NCBI GenBank assembly: GCA_016205975.1
Contig: JACQSK010000008.1
Location: 1 to 28,942 of the forward strand
Origin: Candidatus Uhrbacteria bacterium
GTDB lineage: Bacteria; Patescibacteria; ABY1; SG8-24; GWF2-40-263
DNA length: 28,942 bases
Direction of reading: 5' to 3'
A program made the translations under genes and the position numbers. Below are positions 13,699 to 20,879 of this stretch, one piece after another. The notes below the pieces were generated by a model. That model saw only the letters and a program-made list of their open reading frames with translations, ran no database searches and was not told where the DNA came from. Position 1 is the first letter of the stretch; every line of letters starts with the position of its first letter.

Positions 13699-14649
13699 AT
13701 GAACCAACATGCCCCAGAAGAAGGACTCGAGCGTGCACCCATGGCGACTGCAAGGGTGAGGCTCGATGCCCCACAAACCAAACCCGAGGACGCCATGGAC
13801 CCAAGCGGCATCATCTGGACTATGCCCACGCAGCGCGGTCGTGAACGCCGCGAGGCCGAGATCGCCAAGGCGGCCAAGGGAATCGTCGAGGCGCACATCA
13901 AAACCGGCGCGGACTTGGACCAGTATCAAGCACGGCTCCTGGACGAACTCCAAGAACAGATTGAACTGCGTCATAGCCTGGTCGCCGACAAGCAAGACGC
14001 GCTCGTGAAGGAGAGCCGACTCCAGACCAAGCAGCTAGAGGAACAGTTGAAGGCGCTGAGCGGCTTCAACGCGCGCGAAGAAGCGCTGGCGCGCCTGGCT
14101 CGCGGAGGCACGCTGGGGGCGCTGATCGGTGCCTCTCGCGCGACGCTCGAAAAACTTACCACGCAAATGGAGGAGATGGACGATCTGCCGGCCGAGCTTT
14201 TCCACGCGCGGGAAATCCTGCCCGAGCAAGCTTTGCTGGACGTGCTGCTCAAGATGGAACAAGACCCGATGGCGAAAGACCGCTTCCGCGAAGAACAGCA
14301 GTCGCTCCTGGGAGCGCGGCTCAAGACCACGGGCGGCCTCGGCGGCACGCACGAGGTTGAACGGCGCCGCAGACCAGAGCCCGTAGAGATCAAGATGAGC
14401 GCGGAGGAAAAGAAGCGCACCTTCCTGCAGAAAAAGTTTGCCACCCTGGGCGAGGAGCTCCAACAGACTCAGACAGAACTCGCCTCACTGGGTTTCCTCC
14501 AACGGATGTTCGGCGAGCAAGGCCGGTTTCTGAAAATGCGTCTCTCGCGCATTAAGACAGATCAGGAACGCGTGCGCGAAGAGCTCGCTACGATACAAAT
14601 CAGAGGAGCGCTCGATGATGTGAAGCTGCTCGCGCGACAACTTAGATAA
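13699..14649 (+). CDS. Coiled-coil protein of unknown function
   Basis: 316 residues from the ATG at 13699; the upstream in-frame ATG at 13657 would lie inside the predicted promoter. After a polar N-terminus comes GIIWTMPTQRGRERREAEIAKAAKGIVEAH, then long charged helices: about 60-125 (DLDQYQARLLDELQEQIELR and on), 130-215, and 235-310 (EEKKRTFLQKKFATLGEELQ and on). A glycine-rich hinge, RGGTLGALIGAS, lies at about 136-147, and another, TTGGLGGTHEV, at about 215-225. No signal peptide or membrane span. The architecture suggests a structural or scaffold protein. I do not recognise a family. The gene stands alone between rplI and bcp with its own promoter and terminator. Confidence 0.8.
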   Translation: MNQHAPEEGLERAPMATARVRLDAPQTKPEDAMDPSGIIWTMPTQRGRERREAEIAKAAKGIVEAHIKTGADLDQYQARLLDELQEQIELRHSLVADKQDALVKESRLQTKQLEEQLKALSGFNAREEALARLARGGTLGALIGASRATLEKLTTQMEEMDDLPAELFHAREILPEQALLDVLLKMEQDPMAKDRFREEQQSLLGARLKTTGGLGGTHEVERRRRPEPVEIKMSAEEKKRTFLQKKFATLGEELQQTQTELASLGFLQRMFGEQGRFLKMRLSRIKTDQERVREELATIQIRGALDDVKLLARQLR

Positions 14650-14653
14650 ATAC

Positions 14654-14677
14654 AAAAACGGGCTTAGCCCGCTTTTT
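14654..14677. terminator. Bidirectional terminator
   Basis: CGGGC (14659-14663) pairs with GCCCG (14667-14671) around TTA, with five A before and five T after. It lies between the converging coiled-coil gene and bcp, overlapping the bcp stop. Confidence 0.8.
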
Positions 14678-15140
14678 GTTTCGTCATGGCCTTCACATCC
14701 GCGAGCACTTCCTCAGCATGCACCTCGGGCTTCACGTTCTCGTACACCTTGGCGATCTTGCCAGAGGGATCAATCAGGAATGACGTTCGGTTGGTTCCCA
14801 AGTACTCACGGCCCATGAACTTCTTCTTTCCCCAGACGCCATACTTCTTCACGAGCGACTTATCGTGATCGGCTAAGAGGGTGAAGGGCAGGTCATACTT
14901 CCCCGCGAACTTCTCATGGCTCTTCACGGAGTCAACGCTCACGCCAAAGACGTGCATCTTAAGCTTCTTGTACTTCGGCCACGCGTCGCGGATCGTACAG
15001 GCTTCCTTGGTACATCCTGGCGTATCGTCCTTGGGATAAAAATACAGGAGCGCCCACCGACCTTTCACCTCGGCGAGTGAGTGAACACGACCTTCCTGAT
15101 CTGGAAGCGAAAACTCCGGAGCCTTCATGCCTTTCTTCAT
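14664..15140 (-). CDS. bcp: Thioredoxin-dependent peroxiredoxin, BCP/PrxQ type
   Basis: 158 residues from the ATG at 15140; the frame upstream is unrelated and crosses a hairpin. The core reads KAPEFSLPDQEG, then LLYFYPKDDTPGCTKEACTIRD: peroxidatic Cys43 in the T-P-G-C motif and resolving Cys48 five residues later, the PrxQ/BCP arrangement that forms an intramolecular disulfide. VFGVSVDSVKSHEKFAGKYDLPFTLLAD and the NRTSFLIDPSGKIAKVYENVKPEVHAEEVL tail are also typical. It reduces hydrogen peroxide and organic hydroperoxides in the cytoplasm. With the Fe-SOD further along, it shows the cell meets oxidants. Confidence 0.95.
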   Translation of the reverse strand: MKKGMKAPEFSLPDQEGRVHSLAEVKGRWALLYFYPKDDTPGCTKEACTIRDAWPKYKKLKMHVFGVSVDSVKSHEKFAGKYDLPFTLLADHDKSLVKKYGVWGKKKFMGREYLGTNRTSFLIDPSGKIAKVYENVKPEVHAEEVLADVKAMTKQKAG

Positions 15141-15157
15141 ATCAGAAATTGTATCAT

Positions 15158-15186
15158 AAAAGCCGAAGGCGGTTGCCCTCGGCTTT
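15158..15186. terminator. Terminator after the DUF378 gene
   Basis: AAAAGCCGAAGGC pairs with GCCCTCGGCTTTT around GGTT (one mismatch). On the minus strand it follows the DUF378 stop by seven bases and ends in four T; it also has T's on the plus side. Confidence 0.75.
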
Positions 15187-15193
15187 TCATTTC

Positions 15194-15406
15194 CTACTTG
15201 CACTTGGTGCACTTCTTCTCGAGCAGAACGAGCAGAGCGGAAATACCCACGAGGATATAGATGAGCTTCACAAGCCATGGCCAGCCGCCGAAAATCGTAT
15301 CGACGAGGTTCCAGTCAAGGAGCCCAACGAGTCCCCAATTGATGCCTCCCACCCAAAGGAGCCACCATGCGACACAATGGATGCCGCACTTACCTTGGTT
15401 CATCAT
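15194..15406 (-). CDS. DUF378 family small membrane protein
   Basis: 70 residues with two hydrophobic helices (about 10-30 and 44-62). The sequence VGGINWGLVGLLDWNLVDTI followed by a GWPWLVKLIYILVGISALL segment is the DUF378 (YuzA-like) pattern as I know it. Cysteines at 7, 11, 66 and 69 (including a C-terminal KKCTKCK) are extra and could bind metal. Function of the family is unknown. Two ATG codons in a row (15406 and 15403) leave the start uncertain by one residue. Confidence 0.88.
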   Translation of the reverse strand: MMNQGKCGIHCVAWWLLWVGGINWGLVGLLDWNLVDTIFGGWPWLVKLIYILVGISALLVLLEKKCTKCK

Positions 15407-15549
15407 AGAAGAACGCTTTAGAAAATTAAATTATGGGACTATCGTAACATTTTGCTGAATGGAAAGAAAAAATGGTTATCCACAACGAACAGTTATCAGA
15501 AGTCAGCCGTCGGTGGTCGGAGGAAAATATCTGTTATCATATTCCTGAT

Positions 15550-16830
15550 ATGAAATTCATCTACAAGGCCGGTGCGCTCGTCCCACAAGAGGAACTGGCC
15601 GCGCGCGCTGCCGGAATCCTAGAGGACGCAGGGCGCTTGAAAACCCTGTCGCAAAAAACGGCTTACGAGGACTCAGAAAGCTGCCTGTATCTTCCCTTTG
15701 ACGAAGGCGTCCTGCGCCAGGTACGCGAGGCAGCTGCGGCCGTGAAGACCCACACGCTCCAGTACGTGGTCGTGATCGGGATCGGCGGATCGAACCTGGG
15801 AGCCCAGGCCGTCTACGACGCCGTGGCCGGCTCCATGAACCTACTCGTCGACCGCCTGCCTAAGCTCCTATTTTTGGATACGGTCAGCGACGAGAAGATG
15901 ACGGCCGTGACGCGCACGCTTGAGCGCCATCCAAGCCGCGACGACTTCGCGGTGGTGGTGATCAGCAAATCCGGCACCACGGCCGAGACCATCGCCAACA
16001 CCGAAATCCTCTGGGCGTTCCTCGCGGAGCACTTCGGCGATCCGCGCTCCCGTTTTGTGGCGATCACTGACGAGGGCTCCAAGCTCTGGCTCATCGCTGG
16101 CGAGAAAAAAATTACGCGCGTGGCGATCCCGTCTCCGGTGGGCGGCCGCTTCAGCGTTTTCTCCGCGGTAGGCCTTTTGCCGCTCCTGCTCTCAGGCATC
16201 GACGTGGAAGACGTGCTGGACGGCGCGCGCGACGCCGTGCGCGACAGCACGCAAGACAGCCTCGACAAAAATACCGCGCTCGTGAGCGCGGTCCTCACCG
16301 ACGTCCATCGCCGCGCCGGCCGGATGATCCTCAACAGCTTCCTCTTCTCCCCCAAGCTCGAGAGCTTAGGCAAATGGCACCGTCAACTCGTGGGAGAGAG
16401 CTTGGGCAAGGACGGCCTTGGGCTCACGCCGATCGTCTCGATCGGCTCCACGGATCTACACTCGCAGGCACAACTCTTGTTCGGCGGACCCGACGACAAG
16501 TTCACGCACCTCATCTACTCCATGAAGGGCGACGTCAATCAAGTGCCGTCGCATCCGGCGCTCCCGGGCTTGGTGCCAGACATCCAAAACAAATCCCTCG
16601 AACAGATCATGAAGGCCATCGTCGGCGGCGTCGCGATGACCTTTCGCGACCTCAAGCGACCGTACGTCGAGATCGATCTGCAGGGCGTCGGCCCTTACCA
16701 GCTTGGCTACTACCTCCAGTGGCGCATGATCGAAGTGATGTACCTCGCGAGACTCATGGGGGTCAATGCGTTTGACCAACCGCACGTCGAGCTCTACAAA
16801 ACACACACGCGCGCATTGCTCAGGGGATAA
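15550..16830 (+). CDS. pgi: Glucose-6-phosphate isomerase
   Basis: 426 residues from the ATG at 15550 (MKFIYKAGALVP). An in-frame ATG at 15472 would add 26 residues, but TATCAT at 15535-15540 looks like the -10 box and the extension is not family-like. PGI interconverts glucose-6-phosphate and fructose-6-phosphate. Marks: VVIGIGGSNLGAQAV, VVISKSGTTAETIAN (phosphate binding), GGRFSVFSAVGLLPLLL (PGI signature), LVGESLGKDG with the catalytic Glu, STDLHSQAQL with the ring-opening His, and DQPHVELYK with the C-terminal Lys. This is the shorter bacterial form like that of Thermotoga. The 3' end overlaps the converging lipoprotein gene by 11 bases, with no terminator between. Confidence 0.96.
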   Translation: MKFIYKAGALVPQEELAARAAGILEDAGRLKTLSQKTAYEDSESCLYLPFDEGVLRQVREAAAAVKTHTLQYVVVIGIGGSNLGAQAVYDAVAGSMNLLVDRLPKLLFLDTVSDEKMTAVTRTLERHPSRDDFAVVVISKSGTTAETIANTEILWAFLAEHFGDPRSRFVAITDEGSKLWLIAGEKKITRVAIPSPVGGRFSVFSAVGLLPLLLSGIDVEDVLDGARDAVRDSTQDSLDKNTALVSAVLTDVHRRAGRMILNSFLFSPKLESLGKWHRQLVGESLGKDGLGLTPIVSIGSTDLHSQAQLLFGGPDDKFTHLIYSMKGDVNQVPSHPALPGLVPDIQNKSLEQIMKAIVGGVAMTFRDLKRPYVEIDLQGVGPYQLGYYLQWRMIEVMYLARLMGVNAFDQPHVELYKTHTRALLRG

Positions 16831-17356
16831 AATCAAAGGAAGCCAGGATCGATTCAAATGCTTCTGTCTCTTGTTCAAACGTAACGACGATCAGCGCGGC
16901 GCCTGGCTGAACAACCGTCAGCCGCGCGGGAGAATCGCTCGTCCCCTCCCCGTACAGCGAGAGAGCTTGCTGGCCGTCCAGTGTTTCAACGCGTTGCGCC
17001 GCCTCGCCTTGGGGATAAAAAAACGAGACGTGTTGCGTCAGCCAGGTGTGGGGAGACTCTGCTCCTTCTATCCCTCGGACCGTCAGCACGTTGGTCCCCT
17101 GCTCAGGCACAAAGACCACTTCGTCCTCTGGCTCGGCCAGCCGCGCGGTCTGGTCCTCAAGATTGAGGGCGTACACAAGCGCGCCCCCAGGAACCGTGAA
17201 GCGGTAACCAAAACGGGTATTCTGATAGATCGTCCCTTCCTGGGCGTTTGGTTCCGCAGGGGCAGGACGTTCGCTGTTTTCGGGAACCGTTTGCCCGCAC
17301 CCTACGGAGAGGACCGATAGGACCGATAGGACAAATAGGAAGACTCGAGATGACAT
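16820..17356 (-). CDS. Lipoprotein of unknown function
   Basis: 178 residues from the ATG at 17356. The signal peptide contains the hydrophobic triple VLSVLSVLSV followed by lipobox LSVGC, so Cys20 would be lipidated. A short Pro/Glu linker (about 22-40) follows, then a globular part starting YQNTRFGYRFTVPGGALVYALN. This resembles the first strands of secreted PsbP-like and other 'gy.f.vP..w' lipoproteins, but the match is weak. The rest is beta-rich with no visible catalytic motif. It probably sits on the outer face of the cytoplasmic membrane. A TATACT box (17372-17377, minus strand) lies 15 bases upstream, giving a very short leader. The repeated LSV units come from a 9-bp tandem repeat. 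Confidence 0.82.
   Translation of the reverse strand: MSSRVFLFVLSVLSVLSVGCGQTVPENSERPAPAEPNAQEGTIYQNTRFGYRFTVPGGALVYALNLEDQTARLAEPEDEVVFVPEQGTNVLTVRGIEGAESPHTWLTQHVSFFYPQGEAAQRVETLDGQQALSLYGEGTSDSPARLTVVQPGAALIVVTFEQETEAFESILASFDFIP
17311..17340. repeat. 9-bp tandem repeat inside a signal peptide
   Basis: GGACCGATA occurs twice in tandem (17311-17319, 17320-17328), followed by the variant GGACAAATA (17329-17337) and GGA. It codes the VLS units of the lipoprotein signal peptide. Slippage in steps of three codons would change the length of the hydrophobic core while keeping frame. Confidence 0.75.
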
Positions 17357-17394
17357 AGAGATAACGCACTTAGTATACCCAGCGGCCGATGCCA

Positions 17395-17423
17395 TTGACA
17401 GAGCGCTCCTGTTGTGAGATACT
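17395..17423 (+). promoter_or_regulatory. Strong sigma70-type promoter of the RRM gene
   Basis: TTGACA (17395-17400), exactly 17 bases, then GATACT (17418-17423). Transcription from about 17430 gives a leader of about 80 bases. Its reverse complement places the -35 region back to back with the divergent lipoprotein promoter. Confidence 0.75.
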
Positions 17424-17454
17424 TTCCTCGCTTCTTCTTGTTCCCTTCGTGGTC

Positions 17455-17506
17455 AGAGAAGCTCCTAACTCTTTGATGGAACTTCGGTTCCCCTTGTCCC
17501 TTCTCT
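17455..17506 (+). promoter_or_regulatory. Folded leader in front of the RRM gene
   Basis: AGAGAAG (17455-17461) pairs with CTTCTCT (17500-17506), enclosing GGAAC-TTCG-GTTCC (17478-17491), a hairpin with the very stable TTCG tetraloop. The outer stem ends four bases before the start codon, and the leader lacks a Shine-Dalgarno site. It could control translation by temperature or by binding of the encoded protein. Confidence 0.55.
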
Positions 17507-17510
17507 CGCT

Positions 17511-17765
17511 ATGAAGAACAAGTTATTTGTCGGCTCCCTCCCATGGGCCACCGACGACGCCGCTCTCTTGGAGATCTTCTCCAAGTTCGGTGAAGTCGTG
17601 TCCGCCCGCGTCGTCACTGACCGGGAGAGCGGCCGCAGCCGCGGGTTCGGCTTCGTCGAGTATGCTGACGACGCTTCCGCTCAAGCCGCCATCGAAGGCG
17701 CCGACGGAATGATGGTCGAAGGCCGCGCGATCAGCGTGTCCCTCGCCCGTCCAAAAGCTGAATAA
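17511..17765 (+). CDS. RRM-domain RNA-binding protein
   Basis: 84 residues, essentially a single RRM. RNP2 is LFVGSL (5-10) and RNP1 is RGFGFVEY (44-51), with the aromatic residues that stack on RNA. GRSRGFGFVEYADDASAQAAIEGADG is the usual loop 3, strand 3 and helix 2. Such minimal RRM proteins occur in cyanobacteria and many other bacteria, often cold-induced, and bind single-stranded RNA as chaperones or regulators. There is no glycine-rich tail. The gene has its own promoter, a folded leader and a terminator, so it is a stand-alone unit. The encoded protein may bind its own leader; that is inference. Confidence 0.95.
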   Translation: MKNKLFVGSLPWATDDAALLEIFSKFGEVVSARVVTDRESGRSRGFGFVEYADDASAQAAIEGADGMMVEGRAISVSLARPKAE

Positions 17766-17776
17766 GCTTTCAAAAG

Positions 17777-17805
17777 TCCGCCCGGATTCGTCCAGGCGGA
17801 TTTTT
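17777..17805 (+). terminator. Terminator of the RRM gene
   Basis: TCCGCCCGGA (17777-17786) pairs with TCCAGGCGGA (17791-17800), one mismatch, around TTCG; five T follow. Confidence 0.9.
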
Positions 17806-17818
17806 GTTTGCCCGAAAG

Positions 17819-17841
17819 AAAAAACCGTCACAGCGTGACGG
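17819..17841 (-). terminator. Terminator of ftsH
   Basis: CCGTCAC (17825-17831) and GTGACGG (17835-17841) pair perfectly around AGC; on the minus strand six T follow. It begins five bases after the ftsH stop. Confidence 0.9.
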
Positions 17842-17846
17842 CTCGA

Positions 17847-19652
17847 CTAGGTCGTTTGCATCGGCTTGGCGCGAGCAACCTCGCGCAAGATACCCATGAG
17901 CGGCTCACCCGAGAGTTCCTCATGTTCGAGCAGGTCGGCGGCAAGACGGTTCACGGTCGGCTGGTTGGCGGAGACGATCTCTTTGGCCGTCGCGTGGCAA
18001 CCGGCCAAGAGCTCTTGGATCTCTCCATCCACCGTGCGCCTGGTCTCCTCCGAAAAGACGATCGTCTCTTCGTCGGTCACGCGGTTGTAGAGCCGCTGGG
18101 AGAGGCCGTACATCGTGACCATCCGGTACAAGAGAAGATTGGCTCGCTTGAGGTCATCGGAGGCGCCGGTGGTGACCTCATGGGTCACGACCTCCTCGGC
18201 CGCGCGTCCGCCCAAGAGGTGCACCACCTCCTCAAGCAACTCCCGCCTGGTGCGCAGAAGTGTGTCGTTCTCTTCCTCGGGCGTGTTGAGGTTGTACCCC
18301 AGCGCCCCCGAGGTGGTCGGAATGATCGACACGCGCGTGATGTCTTTGGCGCGTCCCTGTGCCGCCCGCACCACGGCATGTCCGGCTTCGTGAACGGCCA
18401 CGACGCGGCGGTCGTTCTCGGAGAGCCTGCGGCTGCGGTCCTTGTGTCCGACCGCGACGTTCTCGATCGCGCGCACGAAGTGATCGGTCAGGATGGCTTT
18501 GGCACTCTCGCGCGTGGCGATGAGCGCGGCCTCATTCACGATCGCGCGCATGTCCGCGCCCACCATGCCAGAGGTAAGCCGCGCGACGAGGGAAAAGTCA
18601 ATCTTCCCTCCGGCCTTGCCGTTCACGTGCGTGCGCAGAATCTGTTCGCGCACCTGGGTCGTGGGCGGTCCCACGAAGATGGCGCGGTCGAATCGGCCGC
18701 GACGGCGCAGAGCAGGATCGAGGCTGTCGGGACGGTTGGTGGCCGCCAGGATCACGATGCCCGAGTCCGGCTTGAAGCCGTCCATCTCGGTCATGAGGGC
18801 GTTGAGCGTCTGCTCACGCTCGGGATTCCCTACCTGTCCGGCCGTCGTGCGGTGGCCGCCGATCGCGTCGATCTCGTCGATGAAGATGATGGACGGAGCC
18901 ACCTTGCGCGCTGACTGGAAGAGGCTGCGCACCCGGCTGGCGCCCACGCCCACGAACATCTCAACGAAATCCGAACCGCCGATGAAGAAGAATGGCACTT
19001 CCGCCTCGCCGGCCGCGGCGCGCGCCAGATGCGTCTTGCCGGTTCCCGGCGGTCCCCACAGGAGTGTCCCGCGCGGGAGCTCGGCTCCCAAACGCGAGAA
19101 CGACTTTGGGTCGCGCAGGAACGCGACGAGCTCGCCGAGCTGGCCCTTCACCTCGTCGTAGCCGGCCACGTCCTTGAAGCTCACGTCCACGTTTTCCGCT
19201 CGCTGAGCATTGTGGCCCATGAAGCTGAAGATCTTCTGGTTGGGGTTCGCTCTCAGGGGAAGGAATTGCGCGATGAGGAAACACCCCACGATACCAAACA
19301 TGAGATACGTCACCCACGAGGACGGCTCCTCGGCTTCGTACTGGACATGGTGGGTGAGCATGAGCTCTTCCAGGTGCGCCATCTCACCGGCGCGTTCGCT
19401 CTTCCACACCCACGCATAGCCGTTGGTCTTGGCCGTCTCCCCGTTGACGTACTTCTCCATGTTGGGATGGAGCGTCAGCGTGTCGCCGTCCATGACCACC
19501 GATCTGACGCTATCCTCCTCGATGAGCTCCAGAGCGGTCGAGTACGGAGTCTCGATGACCTTGGACGGCATGGACGAAAGGCTGTGGCTCACGAAGAGAA
19601 CCGTGACGAAAACCGCAATCGCAAGGACGGTATACGGGTAGAAGTTTTTCAC
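17847..19652 (-). CDS. ftsH: ATP-dependent zinc metalloprotease FtsH
   Basis: 601 residues from a GTG at 19652, with a strong GGAGG five bases upstream. Two membrane helices (about 6-24 and 113-132) flank an extracytoplasmic domain of some 85 residues. The AAA+ domain has Walker A GPPGTGKT (200-207), the pore loop FVGVGASR (233-240), Walker B IIFIDE (255-260) and the second region of homology RPDSLDPALRRRGRFDR. The protease has HEAGH (421-425) and the third zinc ligand Asp in TGASDDLKRA. FtsH degrades membrane and unstable cytoplasmic proteins. It has its own promoter and terminator. The N-terminal domain is diverged, as is usual for FtsH. Confidence 0.97.
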   Translation of the reverse strand: MKNFYPYTVLAIAVFVTVLFVSHSLSSMPSKVIETPYSTALELIEEDSVRSVVMDGDTLTLHPNMEKYVNGETAKTNGYAWVWKSERAGEMAHLEELMLTHHVQYEAEEPSSWVTYLMFGIVGCFLIAQFLPLRANPNQKIFSFMGHNAQRAENVDVSFKDVAGYDEVKGQLGELVAFLRDPKSFSRLGAELPRGTLLWGPPGTGKTHLARAAAGEAEVPFFFIGGSDFVEMFVGVGASRVRSLFQSARKVAPSIIFIDEIDAIGGHRTTAGQVGNPEREQTLNALMTEMDGFKPDSGIVILAATNRPDSLDPALRRRGRFDRAIFVGPPTTQVREQILRTHVNGKAGGKIDFSLVARLTSGMVGADMRAIVNEAALIATRESAKAILTDHFVRAIENVAVGHKDRSRRLSENDRRVVAVHEAGHAVVRAAQGRAKDITRVSIIPTTSGALGYNLNTPEEENDTLLRTRRELLEEVVHLLGGRAAEEVVTHEVTTGASDDLKRANLLLYRMVTMYGLSQRLYNRVTDEETIVFSEETRRTVDGEIQELLAGCHATAKEIVSANQPTVNRLAADLLEHEELSGEPLMGILREVARAKPMQTT

Positions 19653-19694
19653 GCATCCTCCAAAAGCGTCCTCATCCTGTATGGACGAGAGGAG

Positions 19695-19723
19695 AGACTA
19701 ACACGGCAGAGCGCGCCCGTCAA
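19695..19723 (-). promoter_or_regulatory. Promoter of ftsH
   Basis: On the minus strand TTGACG (19723-19718), 17 bases, TAGTCT (19700-19695). The leader would be about 35 bases to the GTG start. Confidence 0.55.
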
Positions 19724-19725
19724 TC

Positions 19726-19748
19726 AAAAACCCCAGACACATCTGGGG
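19726..19748 (-). terminator. Terminator of the HAD-like gene
   Basis: CCCCAGA (19731-19737) pairs perfectly with TCTGGGG (19742-19748) around CACA; five T follow on the minus strand. It lies 12 bases after the stop of the HAD-like gene. Confidence 0.9.
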
Positions 19749-19759
19749 CCGTTCTCCGT

Positions 19760-20737
19760 TCACGTCTTGAAGGCGTAGCTCTTGAGCACAACGGCTCTTG
19801 CGTCCAATGGAGTCGCAGAGTGATAGGCGCTTTGGAAGTGAACGCCTAAGTACGTTTTCACGCCCTGGCGTTCCATCGAGGCGATGTAGGCGTTCACGAC
19901 TTCCGGTTTGTCGTCGATGTAGACGAGTGGGAAGCTCCCGCTACGAGACCCATGCGTGTCGAAGTGCCTGGTCTTGAACGTGAGTTCGGTCTCTGCCTCT
20001 TTGATCGCCTTCATGTACAGAGGCCCCACGGGAAAACCGTATCTGGCGAGTTCCATCTGTGTAGACGCTCGCAGATCGAGTTGGTATTTCGATCCCGCAG
20101 GCATGGATTCCGCTCGTGACGTGAGAGTCGAAAACCCGAGGCCAGTAATTTGAACGGCACGTTGAAAGAAGAGCGGCGCCCCTTCGACAGCTACGTTCGT
20201 GTCCATGCTGTGAAAGAAACACTGCTTCCAAAAATCAATCCACGCCGTGCGCAACTCCTCACCGGGTCGCATCAGCCTTCCAAGGAAGAAAACCGCCTCA
20301 GGAATTGGCACACACCTCGGAAGATCGTTTGGCCATGGAACGAACAGCGTGTCCCACAAATCCACCGGTGACCAAGGAACGATGACCTCGCCCGACAACA
20401 CCTGTGCGCGAAAGACGGTCAGGCGGAGAAACGCCTCTGTCTCCTGCGCCTGCTTGATGTCTGCCAGATAATCCGACACAAGACACACGCGCTCGTGCTT
20501 GGTGAGTATCCAGATCAAGAAATCTTTAAGCACCTGCAGACTCGTCGGTCCTCTTGCGATGAGGCAATCGTCCACGTCACTGCGAATGAAGACATTGTCG
20601 CCGCCGATGTAGCATTCTCCCTCACTCAAACGTCTCGACATTTTTCCCTTGATGGGAAGCTCGAGCTCTTTTCCGAGTCGTACGAACAGCTTCTTCATCA
20701 GCGTGAGAAGCTGGTCTGCGTTGACCTGTTGGCTCAT
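19760..20737 (-). CDS. HAD-superfamily-like protein (candidate phosphatase)
   Basis: 325 residues; I do not recognise a named family. Three spaced motifs match the haloacid dehalogenase fold: motif I FIRSDVDDCLIARG (50-63, nucleophile Asp54 and Asp56), motif II STLTSR (203-208), a Lys in FKTRHF (255), and motif III LVYIDDKPEVV (271-281). A long insert of about 140 residues between motifs I and II would be the cap domain; it includes the Trp/Pro-rich VPWSPVDLWDTLFVPWPNDLP (120-140). HAD enzymes use the first Asp to take a phosphoryl group. No signal peptide, so cytoplasmic. It is a single-gene unit between the ABC exporter and ftsH, each side closed by a terminator. The substrate is unknown. 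Confidence 0.75.
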   Translation of the reverse strand: MSQQVNADQLLTLMKKLFVRLGKELELPIKGKMSRRLSEGECYIGGDNVFIRSDVDDCLIARGPTSLQVLKDFLIWILTKHERVCLVSDYLADIKQAQETEAFLRLTVFRAQVLSGEVIVPWSPVDLWDTLFVPWPNDLPRCVPIPEAVFFLGRLMRPGEELRTAWIDFWKQCFFHSMDTNVAVEGAPLFFQRAVQITGLGFSTLTSRAESMPAGSKYQLDLRASTQMELARYGFPVGPLYMKAIKEAETELTFKTRHFDTHGSRSGSFPLVYIDDKPEVVNAYIASMERQGVKTYLGVHFQSAYHSATPLDARAVVLKSYAFKT

Positions 20738-20812
20738 GTGGGTGGCTCCGAAGTGGTCTCGTCCGTGTCGGACGAGATGGGAGCCTACTACGCAAAGAAG
20801 GTCTCTGCAAGC

Positions 20813-20839
20813 AAAAACCCCATCTCAGAGAGATGGGGT
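20813..20839 (-). terminator. Terminator of the ABC exporter gene
   Basis: ACCCCATCTC (20817-20826) pairs perfectly with GAGATGGGGT (20830-20839) around AGA; five T follow on the minus strand. Confidence 0.9.
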
Positions 20840-20853
20840 GCGTTGCGTGTCAG

Positions 20854-20879
20854 GATACGTCGCTCGCGAGCGACGTATC
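20854..20879. repeat. 26-bp perfect palindrome at the end of the ABC exporter gene
   Basis: Arms 20854-20866 and 20867-20879 are exact reverse complements with no spacer; the left arm begins GATACGTCG and the centre is CTCGCGAG. It runs into the exporter stop codon (20878-20880) and precedes the terminator by 14 bases. In RNA it would fold into a very stable hairpin; in DNA it could be a dimer-binding site. Confidence 0.8.

Noticed and set aside
15472..15549. Upstream in-frame start of pgi
   Set aside because: The extra 26 residues do not resemble the family and the segment contains the likely -10 box TATCAT.
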